From positions 1-64,000 of IMG/VR virus record IMGVR_UViG_3300046804_005146: a stretch of DNA of 64,000 nucleotides. One strand, written 5' to 3'. Positions 16,266 through 25,854 of this stretch are shown one piece after another; position 1 is the stretch's first letter; every line of letters begins with the position of its first letter. The notes under the pieces were generated by a model that saw only the letters and a list, made by a program, of their open reading frames with translations, searched no databases and had not been told where the DNA came from. Both the position numbers and the translations under genes were made by a program. Origin of the DNA: a virus.

Positions 16266-17098
16266 TCAACCTTCAACTATAAGTTTTTTCCAAAATGATA
16301 ATTTTAATTTGGTTGTGTCAAAGGTTTTATTATAAAAATTGCTAACTTGATTTTTTAGAAAAGATACAGTTACGTCATTCCAATTGTTTATAAAAAGTAT
16401 AGGCAATTCAGTAAAATTTCTAAAACAATCATTTTGTTGCACTATAGGTACACATCCAAGATATAATGCTTCCCATATTCTATGACAATCAACCCCGTTA
16501 CCAGGTGGCGATATTATAAACAAACTGGATGCCATTTTTTCTAAATACTGGTCATGAGCTAGATGTGACCCCATATGTATACCGTTATTTGCTGTCACGG
16601 TATCAATTGTTTTTCTTTGATAGAAGTTGGTATTAATATCAAAATTTTTATAAACTAATATCTCTTTTTTTACACCTTTATCTATTACATTTTTTAAAGT
16701 GTTGAGATTACCGTGAGGCCATTGTTTATTAGCAATTCCTATAGGAATAGGTATTAATTTTGGATGATTAACTACAGCATTCTGAGCGTACCATTTAATA
16801 ATTTTATTTGAATTTAAAAATTGAATAAATCTTTCTTCCACAGGTTCATCAGCATTATGAGTTATTAATTTAACCGGTTTATTAATTTTAGGAAATGTTT
16901 CTCTGAAGAAAAGATCTAAATCATGCCCGTATACGAAAATTATATTTTCATTATCCTTTAGGTAGAATTCATCTTTTTTTCTTAAAACCGTTTTAGTGTT
17001 AGGTAACTGATTAGGCATGTTACAGCTAACAACACCAATATGTGTGATGTCAGCTATTTCTTGTAATCGTTCTCCAGAAATAAATTCGTTTAATTCCA
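16266..17098 (-). CDS. Exostosin-like glycosyltransferase (GT47 type)
   Basis: About 277 residues. The C-terminal half has the exostosin-like donor site FIISPPGNGVDCHRIWEALY followed by LGCVPIV. I chose ATG 17098, whose product starts MELNEF, because the more upstream ATG at 17123 lies deep in the preceding gene. It is the last of ten glycosyltransferase genes on this strand. Donor and acceptor unknown. Confidence 0.8.
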
Positions 17099-17827
17099 TC
17101 TTGAATCCCACATGTGTACACAAACTGTTTCTTCTCTTATATAATTTCTATAGTCATTACCTGCATCTTTATCTCTTTCAAAATTAGGAAAAGGGTAAAA
17201 ATAAGCTACCGGGTAAACTATAGCGTCATTATAACTTTTAATATATTTAAAAAGCTTTCTAGTTAAATACCAAGGACCTGTAGATTTTATAATAGCCATA
17301 CCATCGTAATCTTCAACCTGTTCAATGTTATTCAATTCTTTTAATAACGGGTGATTAGGAACACTACCTATCAAACCATTAAACAGTGTCGGTTCTTTAT
17401 CATAAGCTACTCCAGTAAAGAAATTATGATGTAGTAATTCATCAAAACTTTTTATACCTAAAAAGTCTGTATCTAAGTATATACCTCCAAATTTTTCTAA
17501 AACAGCGTATCTTAATATATCAGAACGTTGACCAAAGTTTTTGCAACTTAAAAATAAATTCTTGTTATTGAAGTCAATTGTTTCAACCTCTTTATCAGTC
17601 CATAATCTGTATTCGTAATCTGGGTTAGCAGATTTAACTGAATCCATATACTTTTTTAAATTACTGTCCGGCTCACTACCCAACCAAATTTGGTGAATTA
17701 TTTTAGGTATCACTTTAGCACCTGACGTTTGTCTATTATTAAAAAGGTATTCAAGTAATTGCCATTTTTCCGGTAAATTTTTATCTCTATAACTAGAGCT
17801 TCTAGCCATTAATTCATTAAATTTCAT
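17090..17827 (-). CDS. GT32-type glycosyltransferase with DXD motif
   Basis: A 245-residue enzyme. The signatures are KIIHQIWLG near residue 42, QRSDILRYAVLEKFGGIY and the metal-binding LDTD right after it. This is the OCH1/capsular sugar transferase pattern (PF04488). The gene starts by ATGA overlap with the fucosyltransferase-like gene. The first seven residues, MKFNELM, resemble the virion leader peptides seen elsewhere, but no cleavage-like Glu follows. Confidence 0.88.
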   Translation of the reverse strand: MKFNELMARSSSYRDKNLPEKWQLLEYLFNNRQTSGAKVIPKIIHQIWLGSEPDSNLKKYMDSVKSANPDYEYRLWTDKEVETIDFNNKNLFLSCKNFGQRSDILRYAVLEKFGGIYLDTDFLGIKSFDELLHHNFFTGVAYDKEPTLFNGLIGSVPNHPLLKELNNIEQVEDYDGMAIIKSTGPWYLTRKLFKYIKSYNDAIVYPVAYFYPFPNFERDKDAGNDYRNYIREETVCVHMWDSRWN

Positions 17828-18597
17828 AGTATAAATTTCTCCACATTTGGTAAATTGATATAAAGATCACTATCATCTCTGTCTGGTTTAAGCTTCCACA
17901 TGCCACCTTCTTTAGTAAAAGGCATAATAATTCTTTTATGATTTCCTAAAAATGCAGCCCACCAAGAAAATGATGATTGTGATGTTGCTATATTTTCACT
18001 ACAAAGCAGTGTCGTAAAATCTACCATACCTCTTTTATCACTGTGATGTTCAAATTTATCTACATACCCTTCAGTATTTAAAGTGCACCCATCACTAATT
18101 AATCTTCTAACTGTTTCGCAGTTAGAGTTATCTGTTACTATAATAATGTCTTTAAATCCAGAGCTATCTATCATTTTTCTATAAAAATCGTAACCTAAAA
18201 ATTTACCTATTTCTATATAATCTGTCTCTCTAACATGTACCACTAATTTATCTTTATTTGTTACAATTGGTTGTATGTTAAAAAAATACTTTAAACTTTG
18301 TTGGTGAAAATAATAATATAATGTTTTCTGTACAAAAGAGTCAACGATAATATCTCTATCAGTTAACAGTAACTCATCATAGTTTACGTGATTATTACCG
18401 TAACTACGCGTATGAATAGGGTTAACCGGTTTTACAGCTTCATTCATACTACCTGTAACATTAAAGTTAGGTAACGGTGGTGTGTATAATTTACATCCTT
18501 TGTCTTTTGCCAAACAGTATCCAAAGGCAAATTGAAATAATCTATTACCCATTCTACCCCAATCATCATATTGTACGAAAACACTCACCAGTAACAT
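17824..18597 (-). CDS. GT11-type fucosyltransferase-like protein
   Basis: A 257-residue protein. The GT11 alpha-1,2-fucosyltransferase signatures are GRMGNRLFQFAFGYCLA near the N-terminus, VVHVRETDY in the middle and SQSSFSWWAAFLG near the C-terminus. The likely donor is GDP-fucose, by family. It overlaps both neighbours in the glycosyltransferase operon. Confidence 0.88.
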   Translation of the reverse strand: MLLVSVFVQYDDWGRMGNRLFQFAFGYCLAKDKGCKLYTPPLPNFNVTGSMNEAVKPVNPIHTRSYGNNHVNYDELLLTDRDIIVDSFVQKTLYYYFHQQSLKYFFNIQPIVTNKDKLVVHVRETDYIEIGKFLGYDFYRKMIDSSGFKDIIIVTDNSNCETVRRLISDGCTLNTEGYVDKFEHHSDKRGMVDFTTLLCSENIATSQSSFSWWAAFLGNHKRIIMPFTKEGGMWKLKPDRDDSDLYINLPNVEKFIL

Positions 18598-19427
18598 CCT
18601 CCTTCCACTAAATCTTTCTTTTCAGGTATTTCATGTTTCATAGGCTCTGTCCAATGTTCATTGAATAGTGGTTGAAATTCTTTTATCTCTTTCCATCTTT
18701 GACCTTTTATACCAAAAAGTATTTGAGTAGCTCCACCTAAATGTATACCGGCTTTACCTAATCGTTTGCATTCAGCTGCTAATAAAAACGATGTGTAGCC
18801 TGTGCCTATAATAGCTACATCAAATGTTTCTTTACGTATAGCTTCTATATAAAATTTATACACTTCATCAGAAGTTTTATATTTGTTTGTAGATGTAATT
18901 TTTAAAGCAAACGGATATTTTAAAACTTTTAAAGTGAAATTAGGTATTATTTTTCCTTTCCAAATTCTTTCTAAATTAGAAAAGTTTTGACGAATAGAGT
19001 CTCCGAAAGGACTTATAACCAACACTACTTTATTTTCTAGATATTTAGTCCACGGTTTTTCAAAAAAATATGGTTCTAAATGTTGTAGCTGCGTAAAATA
19101 TGTATTTTTAGAGCAATATTTTTCAAAAACAAATTTTTCAAAATCTGGAATTACTCTATTCCAAATAGGTAATAAATCTGCTATAGATAGAGCGTTTTTC
19201 ATATCTGCAGCAAACTGTTTAGTTGTTTCCGGTGTATAAGGATACAACCCAGCAATATCTTCTACTTCATGCTGTAAATGAGGTAAAAAATTATTTGCAG
19301 AGTTTAATAAATGATCGCAATATAACAGATTCAACTCTGTTACACCTATTTTACCTGCGCATAATGGTTTATTGTTCTTTAAATAATGAGAGATAAAATT
19401 GTTTCCATCAACAACCATTGTTCTCAT
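18585..19427 (-). CDS. GT-D fold glycosyltransferase (DUF1792-like)
   Basis: A 280-residue protein. The C-terminal part DVAIIGTGYTSFLLAAE with LGKAGIHLGGATQILFGIKG matches the signature of GT-D/SP_1767-like glycosyltransferases found in bacterial adhesin and surface-glycan loci. The N-terminal region (MVVDGNNF, KPLCAGKIG) fits the same family. It lies within the ten-gene operon, with overlaps of 13 and 20 bases. Confidence 0.82.
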   Translation of the reverse strand: MRTMVVDGNNFISHYLKNNKPLCAGKIGVTELNLLYCDHLLNSANNFLPHLQHEVEDIAGLYPYTPETTKQFAADMKNALSIADLLPIWNRVIPDFEKFVFEKYCSKNTYFTQLQHLEPYFFEKPWTKYLENKVVLVISPFGDSIRQNFSNLERIWKGKIIPNFTLKVLKYPFALKITSTNKYKTSDEVYKFYIEAIRKETFDVAIIGTGYTSFLLAAECKRLGKAGIHLGGATQILFGIKGQRWKEIKEFQPLFNEHWTEPMKHEIPEKKDLVEGGCYW

Positions 19428-20193
19428 ATATAATGTATGTCTGTGTATTACTCCACCATACCTTATCTCCCAACAAAGCTTTAATATCCATAGTGCTTCT
19501 ATTTTCTTGCACTTTTAACCAGCGTTCATGTAATCCTTCATAGCCTTGATAATACACTTCTTTAAAAATTACATCTTCCTCGTAATAGTAAGCATAATGT
19601 TTGAATCTTTGAGGTAATAACAGCCCTGGTCCGTTTTTACCTTTTAACGTAGGTGGTTCATGTTTTTCAAATTCTTCACCAAACCATGCCCACAATCTCC
19701 TATAAGGTACACGTCTACCTTCACCCCATTCACCTATGACTTTTTGATTTGGACCGACATAATAGTCGCATAAAAAGCACCCCGTCTTACCTTCTTTTTG
19801 AATTAACAGTTGTTCTGCCGCATCCAAATCTTTTGCATCCCACTGTTCATCAACGTCAATCTGCCAGAGAAAACATTTATCTGTTATGCGTTTAATTTCT
19901 GATATAGCTGCGTTAACTTGTTGGTCTTTACTATCCCAAGGTCTATCTACAGGTCTCAATACTCTAATTTTAGCATTTACATACTTATCTAAAAACTCGG
20001 TAGTGCCGTCTACAGAGCAGAAATTAGAATGAAATATGTCAGGTATAGGTTTACACCAATTGGTTGATCCTCCTGGGTTAGCCACTCCTTCAACTATGAT
20101 CCAATGATCAAAATTTTTGATCATATTTTCATAAAAGTTGTTGTGTAGTAAATGTTTAAAGCCGTTTAATACTATGGTGAATGCAATTCTCAT
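19408..20193 (-). CDS. GT2/GT17-like glycosyltransferase
   Basis: A 261-residue GT-A type protein. It starts MRIAFTIVLNGF, and WQIDVDEQWDAKDL holds the D-x-D-E motif expected for metal and nucleotide-sugar binding. The blocks DHWIIVEGVANPGGSTNW and RVPYRRLW recall GT17-like enzymes. Acceptor unknown. Confidence 0.78.
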   Translation of the reverse strand: MRIAFTIVLNGFKHLLHNNFYENMIKNFDHWIIVEGVANPGGSTNWCKPIPDIFHSNFCSVDGTTEFLDKYVNAKIRVLRPVDRPWDSKDQQVNAAISEIKRITDKCFLWQIDVDEQWDAKDLDAAEQLLIQKEGKTGCFLCDYYVGPNQKVIGEWGEGRRVPYRRLWAWFGEEFEKHEPPTLKGKNGPGLLLPQRFKHYAYYYEEDVIFKEVYYQGYEGLHERWLKVQENRSTMDIKALLGDKVWWSNTQTYIIYENNGC

Positions 20194-20885
20194 TTAATTA
20201 TCCAGTTTGATTTGAAGGTTGGTGTTGGGTGATTTTCTTTCTTTAATAATATCTTTTTATTAGGTATATTCAACTGTTCGACAAAATTAGCCATAGCACT
20301 ATCTACTAATGCAATACAATTAGCTTTTTCAATAATTTTACGCCAATAAAAAATACTGTGTTTATCATTAATTTCTATAATTTGATGTTTACTTTCAAAT
20401 TTAACATTTAATTGTCCTCTAGAATGTTTAATACCGACAAGATCATATTTTTCTTGTTTAACATACAAATCATAAACTTCATTTTCTTTTTCTATATTTC
20501 TATTGTAAGTTAATGACCATTTTTTATCAAAAGGTACTTTAGCTTTTCTATATTTAAATTCATCAAATTTTTCAGGTCCAAATCCATCGCCTTCTTTTAC
20601 ATACTCATCTGTAACCATGCTACCAGGAAATGTTGCAGCTAAATCAAAAATAGCATCAGGTTTGTAATTAATTAAAGTGCCTTTAGCTTGTGGTACACAA
20701 TTGTAAACATCATCTGTTACCGGTAAAAAACTAACATAAGGTGCAGCTTCAGTAAACATACTAACATACTGATGAAATATAGGCCAAATTACCTTTACAC
20801 CTAACTCGTTATAATAACTTGCTATAGGTAAGCATATTATTAAATCTCCAAGTTTACCAGGTTGGATTATACCTACTGTTTTCAT
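20190..20885 (-). CDS. GT9/heptosyltransferase-like protein
   Basis: A 231-residue GT-B type protein. The N-terminus MKTVGIIQPGKLGDLIICLP is the GT9 heptosyltransferase-type opening, and the C-terminal IALVDSAMANFVEQL resembles the donor site of that family. It is shorter than bacterial WaaF-type enzymes (about 350 residues), so a reduced or divergent form. ATGA overlaps on both sides. Confidence 0.75.
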   Translation of the reverse strand: MKTVGIIQPGKLGDLIICLPIASYYNELGVKVIWPIFHQYVSMFTEAAPYVSFLPVTDDVYNCVPQAKGTLINYKPDAIFDLAATFPGSMVTDEYVKEGDGFGPEKFDEFKYRKAKVPFDKKWSLTYNRNIEKENEVYDLYVKQEKYDLVGIKHSRGQLNVKFESKHQIIEINDKHSIFYWRKIIEKANCIALVDSAMANFVEQLNIPNKKILLKKENHPTPTFKSNWIIK

Positions 20886-21478
20886 ATTTTAATAGACGAT
20901 TTATAAACTCCGGTGTATACTCCTTCTTGAATTGCAGGTCTAGTGTAACAAGATCTTAACCCTTCTTTTTCAATCATTTCATTTAAAAAGTGATCTGGTG
21001 TTTTTGGATTAATACTCCAATGCTTTAATATTTTTCTAACCGCGTCTAAAGTTACCATATAGCAGTGAGCACAACGTGTTCTATAATCAGGGTGATAATA
21101 AACATGTTTACCTTCTATATTTTCATATGGTTCTATTTCACAACAAGTACCATGAAACATAATATCTCCTTTTAACCCTCTAAACTCCTTTAAAAAAATC
21201 TCTTCATATTTCCTATATTCTTTCCATAACACTACATCATCTTCAAATATAGTAGCTATTTCTACATTGTTCTTATCCATGTGTTCAAAAACGTATTTGT
21301 GCTTAAGATACAAAGAGTATTCTCTAATATTAATAAATCTATGTTGCTCAGGTAGTTCGATGTGTTCTGGTAAATACCCGGTAACCCAAATGGGATCAAT
21401 ATTTAGAAGTTTGAAACAGTGATCTAAATATTTTTTACGTTGAGTTAGTGGTGTGTGATGTAAAACGTAGTAATTCAA
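20882..21478 (-). CDS. GT25-like (LPS-type) glycosyltransferase
   Basis: A 198-residue protein. Start NYYVLHHTPLTQRKKYLDHC and the metal-site region IATIFEDDVVLW (Glu-Asp-Asp) fit family GT25, and DYRTRCAHCYMVTLDAVRKI is the typical acceptor-side block. Part of the ten-gene operon with ATGA couplings. Confidence 0.78.
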   Translation of the reverse strand: MNYYVLHHTPLTQRKKYLDHCFKLLNIDPIWVTGYLPEHIELPEQHRFINIREYSLYLKHKYVFEHMDKNNVEIATIFEDDVVLWKEYRKYEEIFLKEFRGLKGDIMFHGTCCEIEPYENIEGKHVYYHPDYRTRCAHCYMVTLDAVRKILKHWSINPKTPDHFLNEMIEKEGLRSCYTRPAIQEGVYTGVYKSSIKI

Positions 21479-22224
21479 ATTGCACCTCCTTGGGTGTCAA
21501 CTTTACTCCAGTCAGGAGTAACACCGGTACGTATACTAACAATCTTAACATCGTTAATTCTTTCTTGAACTAAATCGTACCATAATTTATCGCTTATTTT
21601 ATTAGTATCAGCTATTGCCATTCTATCTGCTACCCCGTCTTTTTTATCTTTACCTAGTACCCAATGACGGTGTTCTATCATAATATCACCACGATACTTA
21701 AGTCTACCTACTGATGAGAACACTTGATGTAACCATTGATCGACCCAGTTAATTTTAAACTCTTCTCTCATGAACTTACCGTCCATTATATTTGCATACT
21801 CTCTATGACAGAAAAAATTAACGGCTAATTTTTCGCCATGATATCCATCGTTACAATGTATTCCTAAAATTTTATCATCTGGTGCATTTTTAAATTCTGT
21901 TAATAGCATTTCATCCCAATTAGGTGTCTTGAATACCATATCATCACCTATCATTGAAATAATTTCTTCATTAGACGCAGCTACACATTCATTCCACATT
22001 TTACCGAGACCTATAAATTTACCTTCATTGTGAATGTTAACTATTTTAACGCAAGGTATAGCATTAGCTACCTTTGTAATGATTGGTAATGTGGGATCAT
22101 CGTCATCCACACCAAAATAGATATTAACGTTATTAATATCTTTAACAGTGGTTAAAATAGACATTAACATTGTTAAACGTCTGTTCATTCGTTCACGAGA
22201 TGGTACTAATATTGCAATTTTCAT
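21475..22224 (-). CDS. GT2-like glycosyltransferase
   Basis: A 249-residue GT-A protein. The N-terminus MKIAILVPSRERMNRRLTML and the first acidic site YFGVDDDDP, with a second acidic site SMIGDDMVF, fit a nucleotide-diphospho-sugar transferase. C-terminal His/Trp-rich block IEHRHWVLGKDKK. ATGA coupling to both neighbours. Confidence 0.78.
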   Translation of the reverse strand: MKIAILVPSRERMNRRLTMLMSILTTVKDINNVNIYFGVDDDDPTLPIITKVANAIPCVKIVNIHNEGKFIGLGKMWNECVAASNEEIISMIGDDMVFKTPNWDEMLLTEFKNAPDDKILGIHCNDGYHGEKLAVNFFCHREYANIMDGKFMREEFKINWVDQWLHQVFSSVGRLKYRGDIMIEHRHWVLGKDKKDGVADRMAIADTNKISDKLWYDLVQERINDVKIVSIRTGVTPDWSKVDTQGGAI

Positions 22225-23486
22225 TCTGGATATCCTTTGTCAAATTCATCAAAAACCTGACCGACAAACTCACCGTCAGGTAAAGCCACGTGAGGCGGGA
22301 AAGGTTTCTTTTCTATATATGTGCAGTGCACTTGAGCTGCGTTTTTAATCAACGGGTATACTCTATCTGCTAAAAAGAACTGATCGCACGAATATTTGTC
22401 ATATTGATTCCAATTAGCAATCATACCCCGTATATTGTTTATATATCCTGGAGTACCTCCCCACAAACCACCTTGAATTGGAAATACGTGATTCTTATGA
22501 TCTCTCATAATATGGAAGGGTTGCTTTGAATCAATCCAATCAGTTACTGCCACTGCTTCTTTTCTATTAAATCTTGAGTCAGCATCTCTTATACAAAAAC
22601 GTTTAACTGATAAATCGTCATTTACCCAGAAACGCCAGTACATACCTTCAAATGAGCCTAAACCACCTGGAGTTTGATAAACTTGGCAACCTAAACCATG
22701 TAGTTTTTTAGCAAACTCCATATCTATTGTCTTGTCAATATAGAATCTTAATTTCCACCCAGGGTAAACAGATTTTGCTAATTCAATATTTTTTAAAGCA
22801 CCGTAACGATATTTTTCTTTATTACCCCATAGACTTATTGAGATGATATTTGAACCGTTTAAGCTATATAAATATGCAAAGTCTTTTAATGTTTTAACAT
22901 AATGATACGAAACAGGTTCATTATACTCATCGTTATATACTGTATAGTTATGAGGATGTATACCTTCTAAATGATCAAATTTTATTTTCAATCTTCTCAT
23001 TACAGACCCAAAAGTAACGTCACCGTAACCTGTTCTCTCTAGAGGTATTTCAGGTAAAGATGTAATTAAATTTCTACTTATACAATAACCAGCTCCACCA
23101 GAACAATATTCAAAATCTTGACCCATTGCAGTGTATACTGGATTCAATGGGTCACTTTTTTTGTTTAAGACGTATCCCCAAACTCTATTAGGGTCAACGA
23201 TTCTAAGCTTTTTCTTTAAATTTTCTGTAAAAATAAAAGTATCATTATCACAAAAACAGAACCAGTCATATTGTAAATGTTTGTAATTCTTAATTACATA
23301 ATTGATACCAAAAATTTGCTTCTCTTCATTACTTGCATATGTATCGTTATCTGTACATTTTAGTTTGTAATCACCCTCTTCATCAGTTAGATAAAGATAC
23401 TCTTGACCTTTCAACCAAGTGTTTAGTTGATTATAATCCCTTTCAGGTTGATGTTTTGTTGTAAGTATTAAATACAGTACTTTCAT
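22221..23486 (-). CDS. Two-domain glycosyltransferase (Fringe/GT31-like plus second GT-A domain)
   Basis: A 421-residue protein with two transferase-like halves. The N-terminal half shows FCFCDNDTFIF and GGAGYCISRNLI with ERTGYGDVTFG, the Fringe/galactosyltransferase pattern. The C-terminal half shows ISISLWGNKEKYRYGALKNI, a GT opening, and FCIRDADSRFNRKE, a DXD-type site. The start overlaps the upstream gene by 44 bases. Such a fusion could add two sugars in sequence; this is inference. Confidence 0.8.
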   Translation of the reverse strand: MKVLYLILTTKHQPERDYNQLNTWLKGQEYLYLTDEEGDYKLKCTDNDTYASNEEKQIFGINYVIKNYKHLQYDWFCFCDNDTFIFTENLKKKLRIVDPNRVWGYVLNKKSDPLNPVYTAMGQDFEYCSGGAGYCISRNLITSLPEIPLERTGYGDVTFGSVMRRLKIKFDHLEGIHPHNYTVYNDEYNEPVSYHYVKTLKDFAYLYSLNGSNIISISLWGNKEKYRYGALKNIELAKSVYPGWKLRFYIDKTIDMEFAKKLHGLGCQVYQTPGGLGSFEGMYWRFWVNDDLSVKRFCIRDADSRFNRKEAVAVTDWIDSKQPFHIMRDHKNHVFPIQGGLWGGTPGYINNIRGMIANWNQYDKYSCDQFFLADRVYPLIKNAAQVHCTYIEKKPFPPHVALPDGEFVGQVFDEFDKGYPE

Positions 23487-24309
23487 TTTTCAATTTTTTA
23501 ATGATTTGAATTACTTCTTCTTTACCAACAAAAGGAGGCTGATTAGGGTAATGGCCGTGTTTACGTAAGTAAATTTCTCTACCACCATACACGTTTTTAG
23601 CCCACTGTTCGGATTTATTTGCAATGGAAGAGTTATCTATAGCTCCCGGTGCTTCAGTTAAATACTCTGTGCTATCAGCTAAATCAGCAAACCACCAAAA
23701 TGGTGGGTGGTAACCTGCTTTGATAATACGGTATGTATGGTCTACATGCTCCCATGCGTTATAAAATTCTTCATCAATATAACCTACCTTTTCTAAAACT
23801 TCTCTTGTAAAAAAAGAAAACATAGCTACTGTATGCTCATATAGTGCAATCTTCAAATCTTTACTATATTCTATAACAATTTTTGGATTAGGTTCACTGT
23901 GTTGATCTAATAAATGTCTGTTATGTAAATCAAAATTTTGAATAGTTTGTTTTCTATTAAAAGGAGAGCCAGGGCCGTAATTAAAGTGATGTATACCTGA
24001 TAATTTAAATGCTTTAATATACTTGTCGAATATTTCTCCGTTTTTAATAAGCATATCATCTTCAATAATAAAGATGTAATCGCAATCTTTATCATAAAGA
24101 TATTTCATGGCTTTATTTTTAGATTTACCTACCCCTAAATTTTTAGGATTATCTAACCAAACACCAAAAGATAAATCAAAATCGTTGATAGGGGATCCGT
24201 CATTTACAACTACCAATTCATTAATTTTGCTGTATGGAATCGTGTTTAAAAGGTTGCGTAAGTAATCGGGTCTATTACAAGTAATGATGCCTACACCTAT
24301 TTTAGCCAT
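23443..24309 (-). CDS. GT2-family glycosyltransferase, first of the operon
   Basis: A 288-residue GT-A protein. Opening GVGIITCNRPDYLRNLL and VVVNDGSP near residue 35, the DXD-like IIEDDML, and the helix block GYIDEEFYNAWEHVDHTYRI are textbook GT2. It is the first gene of the ten-gene operon. Its upstream region is shared with the divergent tail-collar gene, with a weak late-like AT box. Confidence 0.88.
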   Translation of the reverse strand: MAKIGVGIITCNRPDYLRNLLNTIPYSKINELVVVNDGSPINDFDLSFGVWLDNPKNLGVGKSKNKAMKYLYDKDCDYIFIIEDDMLIKNGEIFDKYIKAFKLSGIHHFNYGPGSPFNRKQTIQNFDLHNRHLLDQHSEPNPKIVIEYSKDLKIALYEHTVAMFSFFTREVLEKVGYIDEEFYNAWEHVDHTYRIIKAGYHPPFWWFADLADSTEYLTEAPGAIDNSSIANKSEQWAKNVYGGREIYLRKHGHYPNQPPFVGKEEVIQIIKKLKNESTVFNTYNKTST

Positions 24310-24320
24310 AAGCTATTTTA

Positions 24321-24327
24321 ATAAATA
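24321..24327 (+). promoter_or_regulatory. Late-type promoter box for the tail-collar gene
   Basis: ATAAATA, eight bases before ATG 24336, in the 26-base gap between divergent starts. Confidence 0.5.
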
Positions 24328-24335
24328 ATTGATAT

Positions 24336-25049
24336 ATGTCAACTACGAAGATTAACTTCAATCAACTTCCAGTAGCGGATGAAGTAAAGAATAACGATTA
24401 CTTTATTATTGATGATGAAGTTGTAACTAAAAGAGTTCAATTTACAAATATAGTTTTTGGTTTAGATAATGTAACATTTGCAAGTACTATTTCTGCTAAC
24501 TCTACTGATATAAATACCCTATCATCTGATGTAATTACATTATCAGGTGAGCTGTATCAGGAAGCTGATATATTAACTTCGTTAATTACAACTACCGTAC
24601 AAGCTGCTACCGGTTCTTTAGTTAACTTATTGTATCCAGTTGGTAGTATAAAATACACTGTAGCTAACGTTAGTCCAAGTGTAACGTTGCCTGGTACAAG
24701 TTGGATTCAAATTTCTCAGGGTAGATATATTGCTGGTGTTGGTACTGGTACAGATGCTAATAGTAATATATTTGAGGTTAGAGAAAGAGTTGTTGGTACT
24801 AATACTACAGAGACTGAATACGTTCACACATTAACAACAGCAGAAATACCTGCTCATAGTCATACTATCAATCCATTGTATGCTGGTAATGCAGACGGTA
24901 ATGACTCGTTTAAAGATGAAGGTACACCAAGAACTGTACCAGGCACTACTAATACATACTTTAATGCAACTAACAATGCAGGTGGAGGTAGTGCTCACAA
25001 TAACAAGCCTCCTGTGTATGGTTTATACGTTTGGGAAAGAGTATCTTAA
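24336..25049 (+). CDS. Tail-collar domain fibre protein (gp12-like C-terminus)
   Basis: A 237-residue protein. The second half is a phage tail-collar/short-fibre domain: LLYPVGSIKYTV, then GTSWIQISQGRYIAGVGTG, TTAEIPAHSHTI with the metal-binding His-x-His, and KPPVYGLYVWER. The N-terminus is probably a baseplate attachment or shaft segment. It sits beside the glycosyltransferase operon, so it is a candidate glycan acceptor or a protein that binds a decorated receptor. Late promoter upstream. Confidence 0.85.
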   Translation: MSTTKINFNQLPVADEVKNNDYFIIDDEVVTKRVQFTNIVFGLDNVTFASTISANSTDINTLSSDVITLSGELYQEADILTSLITTTVQAATGSLVNLLYPVGSIKYTVANVSPSVTLPGTSWIQISQGRYIAGVGTGTDANSNIFEVRERVVGTNTTETEYVHTLTTAEIPAHSHTINPLYAGNADGNDSFKDEGTPRTVPGTTNTYFNATNNAGGGSAHNNKPPVYGLYVWERVS

Positions 25050-25819
25050 CGTTTTGTCTTTTTGACGAAATCTTTAATTTTGTTTATCTCTTTCTTATAA
25101 GCCGTTTCATTATTTGCAATCTTTTTTTGCTCTTTTAACAACGCTTCCATAGCTGTTAAATTTTCAGGATTGAAAAGATTATCAGGTGTTGAAGGATCTC
25201 CTCCAATAGGTTGACCGTCCTTATCAACATAAAACTTTATCATTTGAATTCTCTCAAGAGGATTACCAAATATTTCAATCATACCTGGTTGATCATTTTT
25301 AGGAAAGAAAGGGTTCTTACCACTGTTTAAGGTGTATTGATTGTATATTGCTTTAAAAATACTATCGATCTCTTTAATATAAACAGGGTCTATTTCTCTT
25401 TCTTTACTCTTATCTTCTTTAATGGGCACGGGAGCTACTTTAGTAATTGGTGTAAAGAAAATAATATCTAAAAATCTCATACTTTCTCTTACGATAGGTA
25501 TACATTTATCGATAAATTCTTTATCGATATCGCTGGTTTGTTTTTCCATACACCACATAGAATAGACAAGATTGTCTAAAGGACAGCGATCAAAAATTAC
25601 ATTGTCAGTTCTTTTATATTTTTGCAATTCATCAACCATAAAGTTGAGAATTTTCCATTGAGAGTCTTTAGTAGCGTTTTTACTGTGTGGTAGTTTTTCT
25701 TTCTTTAAAAGTTCTCTGTATGTAGAGCTTTCTTTCTTATAAACAGGCCATTCAGCTAAAAAATCGTTTATTAACGTAGTCTTACCTTGATTTGCAGAAC
25801 CGGATATTGCTAGACGCAT
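25046..25819 (-). CDS. P-loop kinase of the AAA_28/NadR-like type, second copy
   Basis: A 257-residue protein. Walker A is GSANQGKTT (7-15), and the block NVIFDRCPLDNLVYS matches FDRCALDGLVYT in the kinase at 2327-2890, so the two are paralogues. This copy has an added C-terminal region of about 70 residues that is Lys/Glu-rich. Substrate unknown. It converges with the tail-collar gene, overlapping by four bases. Confidence 0.75.
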   Translation of the reverse strand: MRLAISGSANQGKTTLINDFLAEWPVYKKESSTYRELLKKEKLPHSKNATKDSQWKILNFMVDELQKYKRTDNVIFDRCPLDNLVYSMWCMEKQTSDIDKEFIDKCIPIVRESMRFLDIIFFTPITKVAPVPIKEDKSKEREIDPVYIKEIDSIFKAIYNQYTLNSGKNPFFPKNDQPGMIEIFGNPLERIQMIKFYVDKDGQPIGGDPSTPDNLFNPENLTAMEALLKEQKKIANNETAYKKEINKIKDFVKKTKR

Positions 25820-25854
25820 TTAATAATTTAGATACGTCTGATATTAAATCAATA

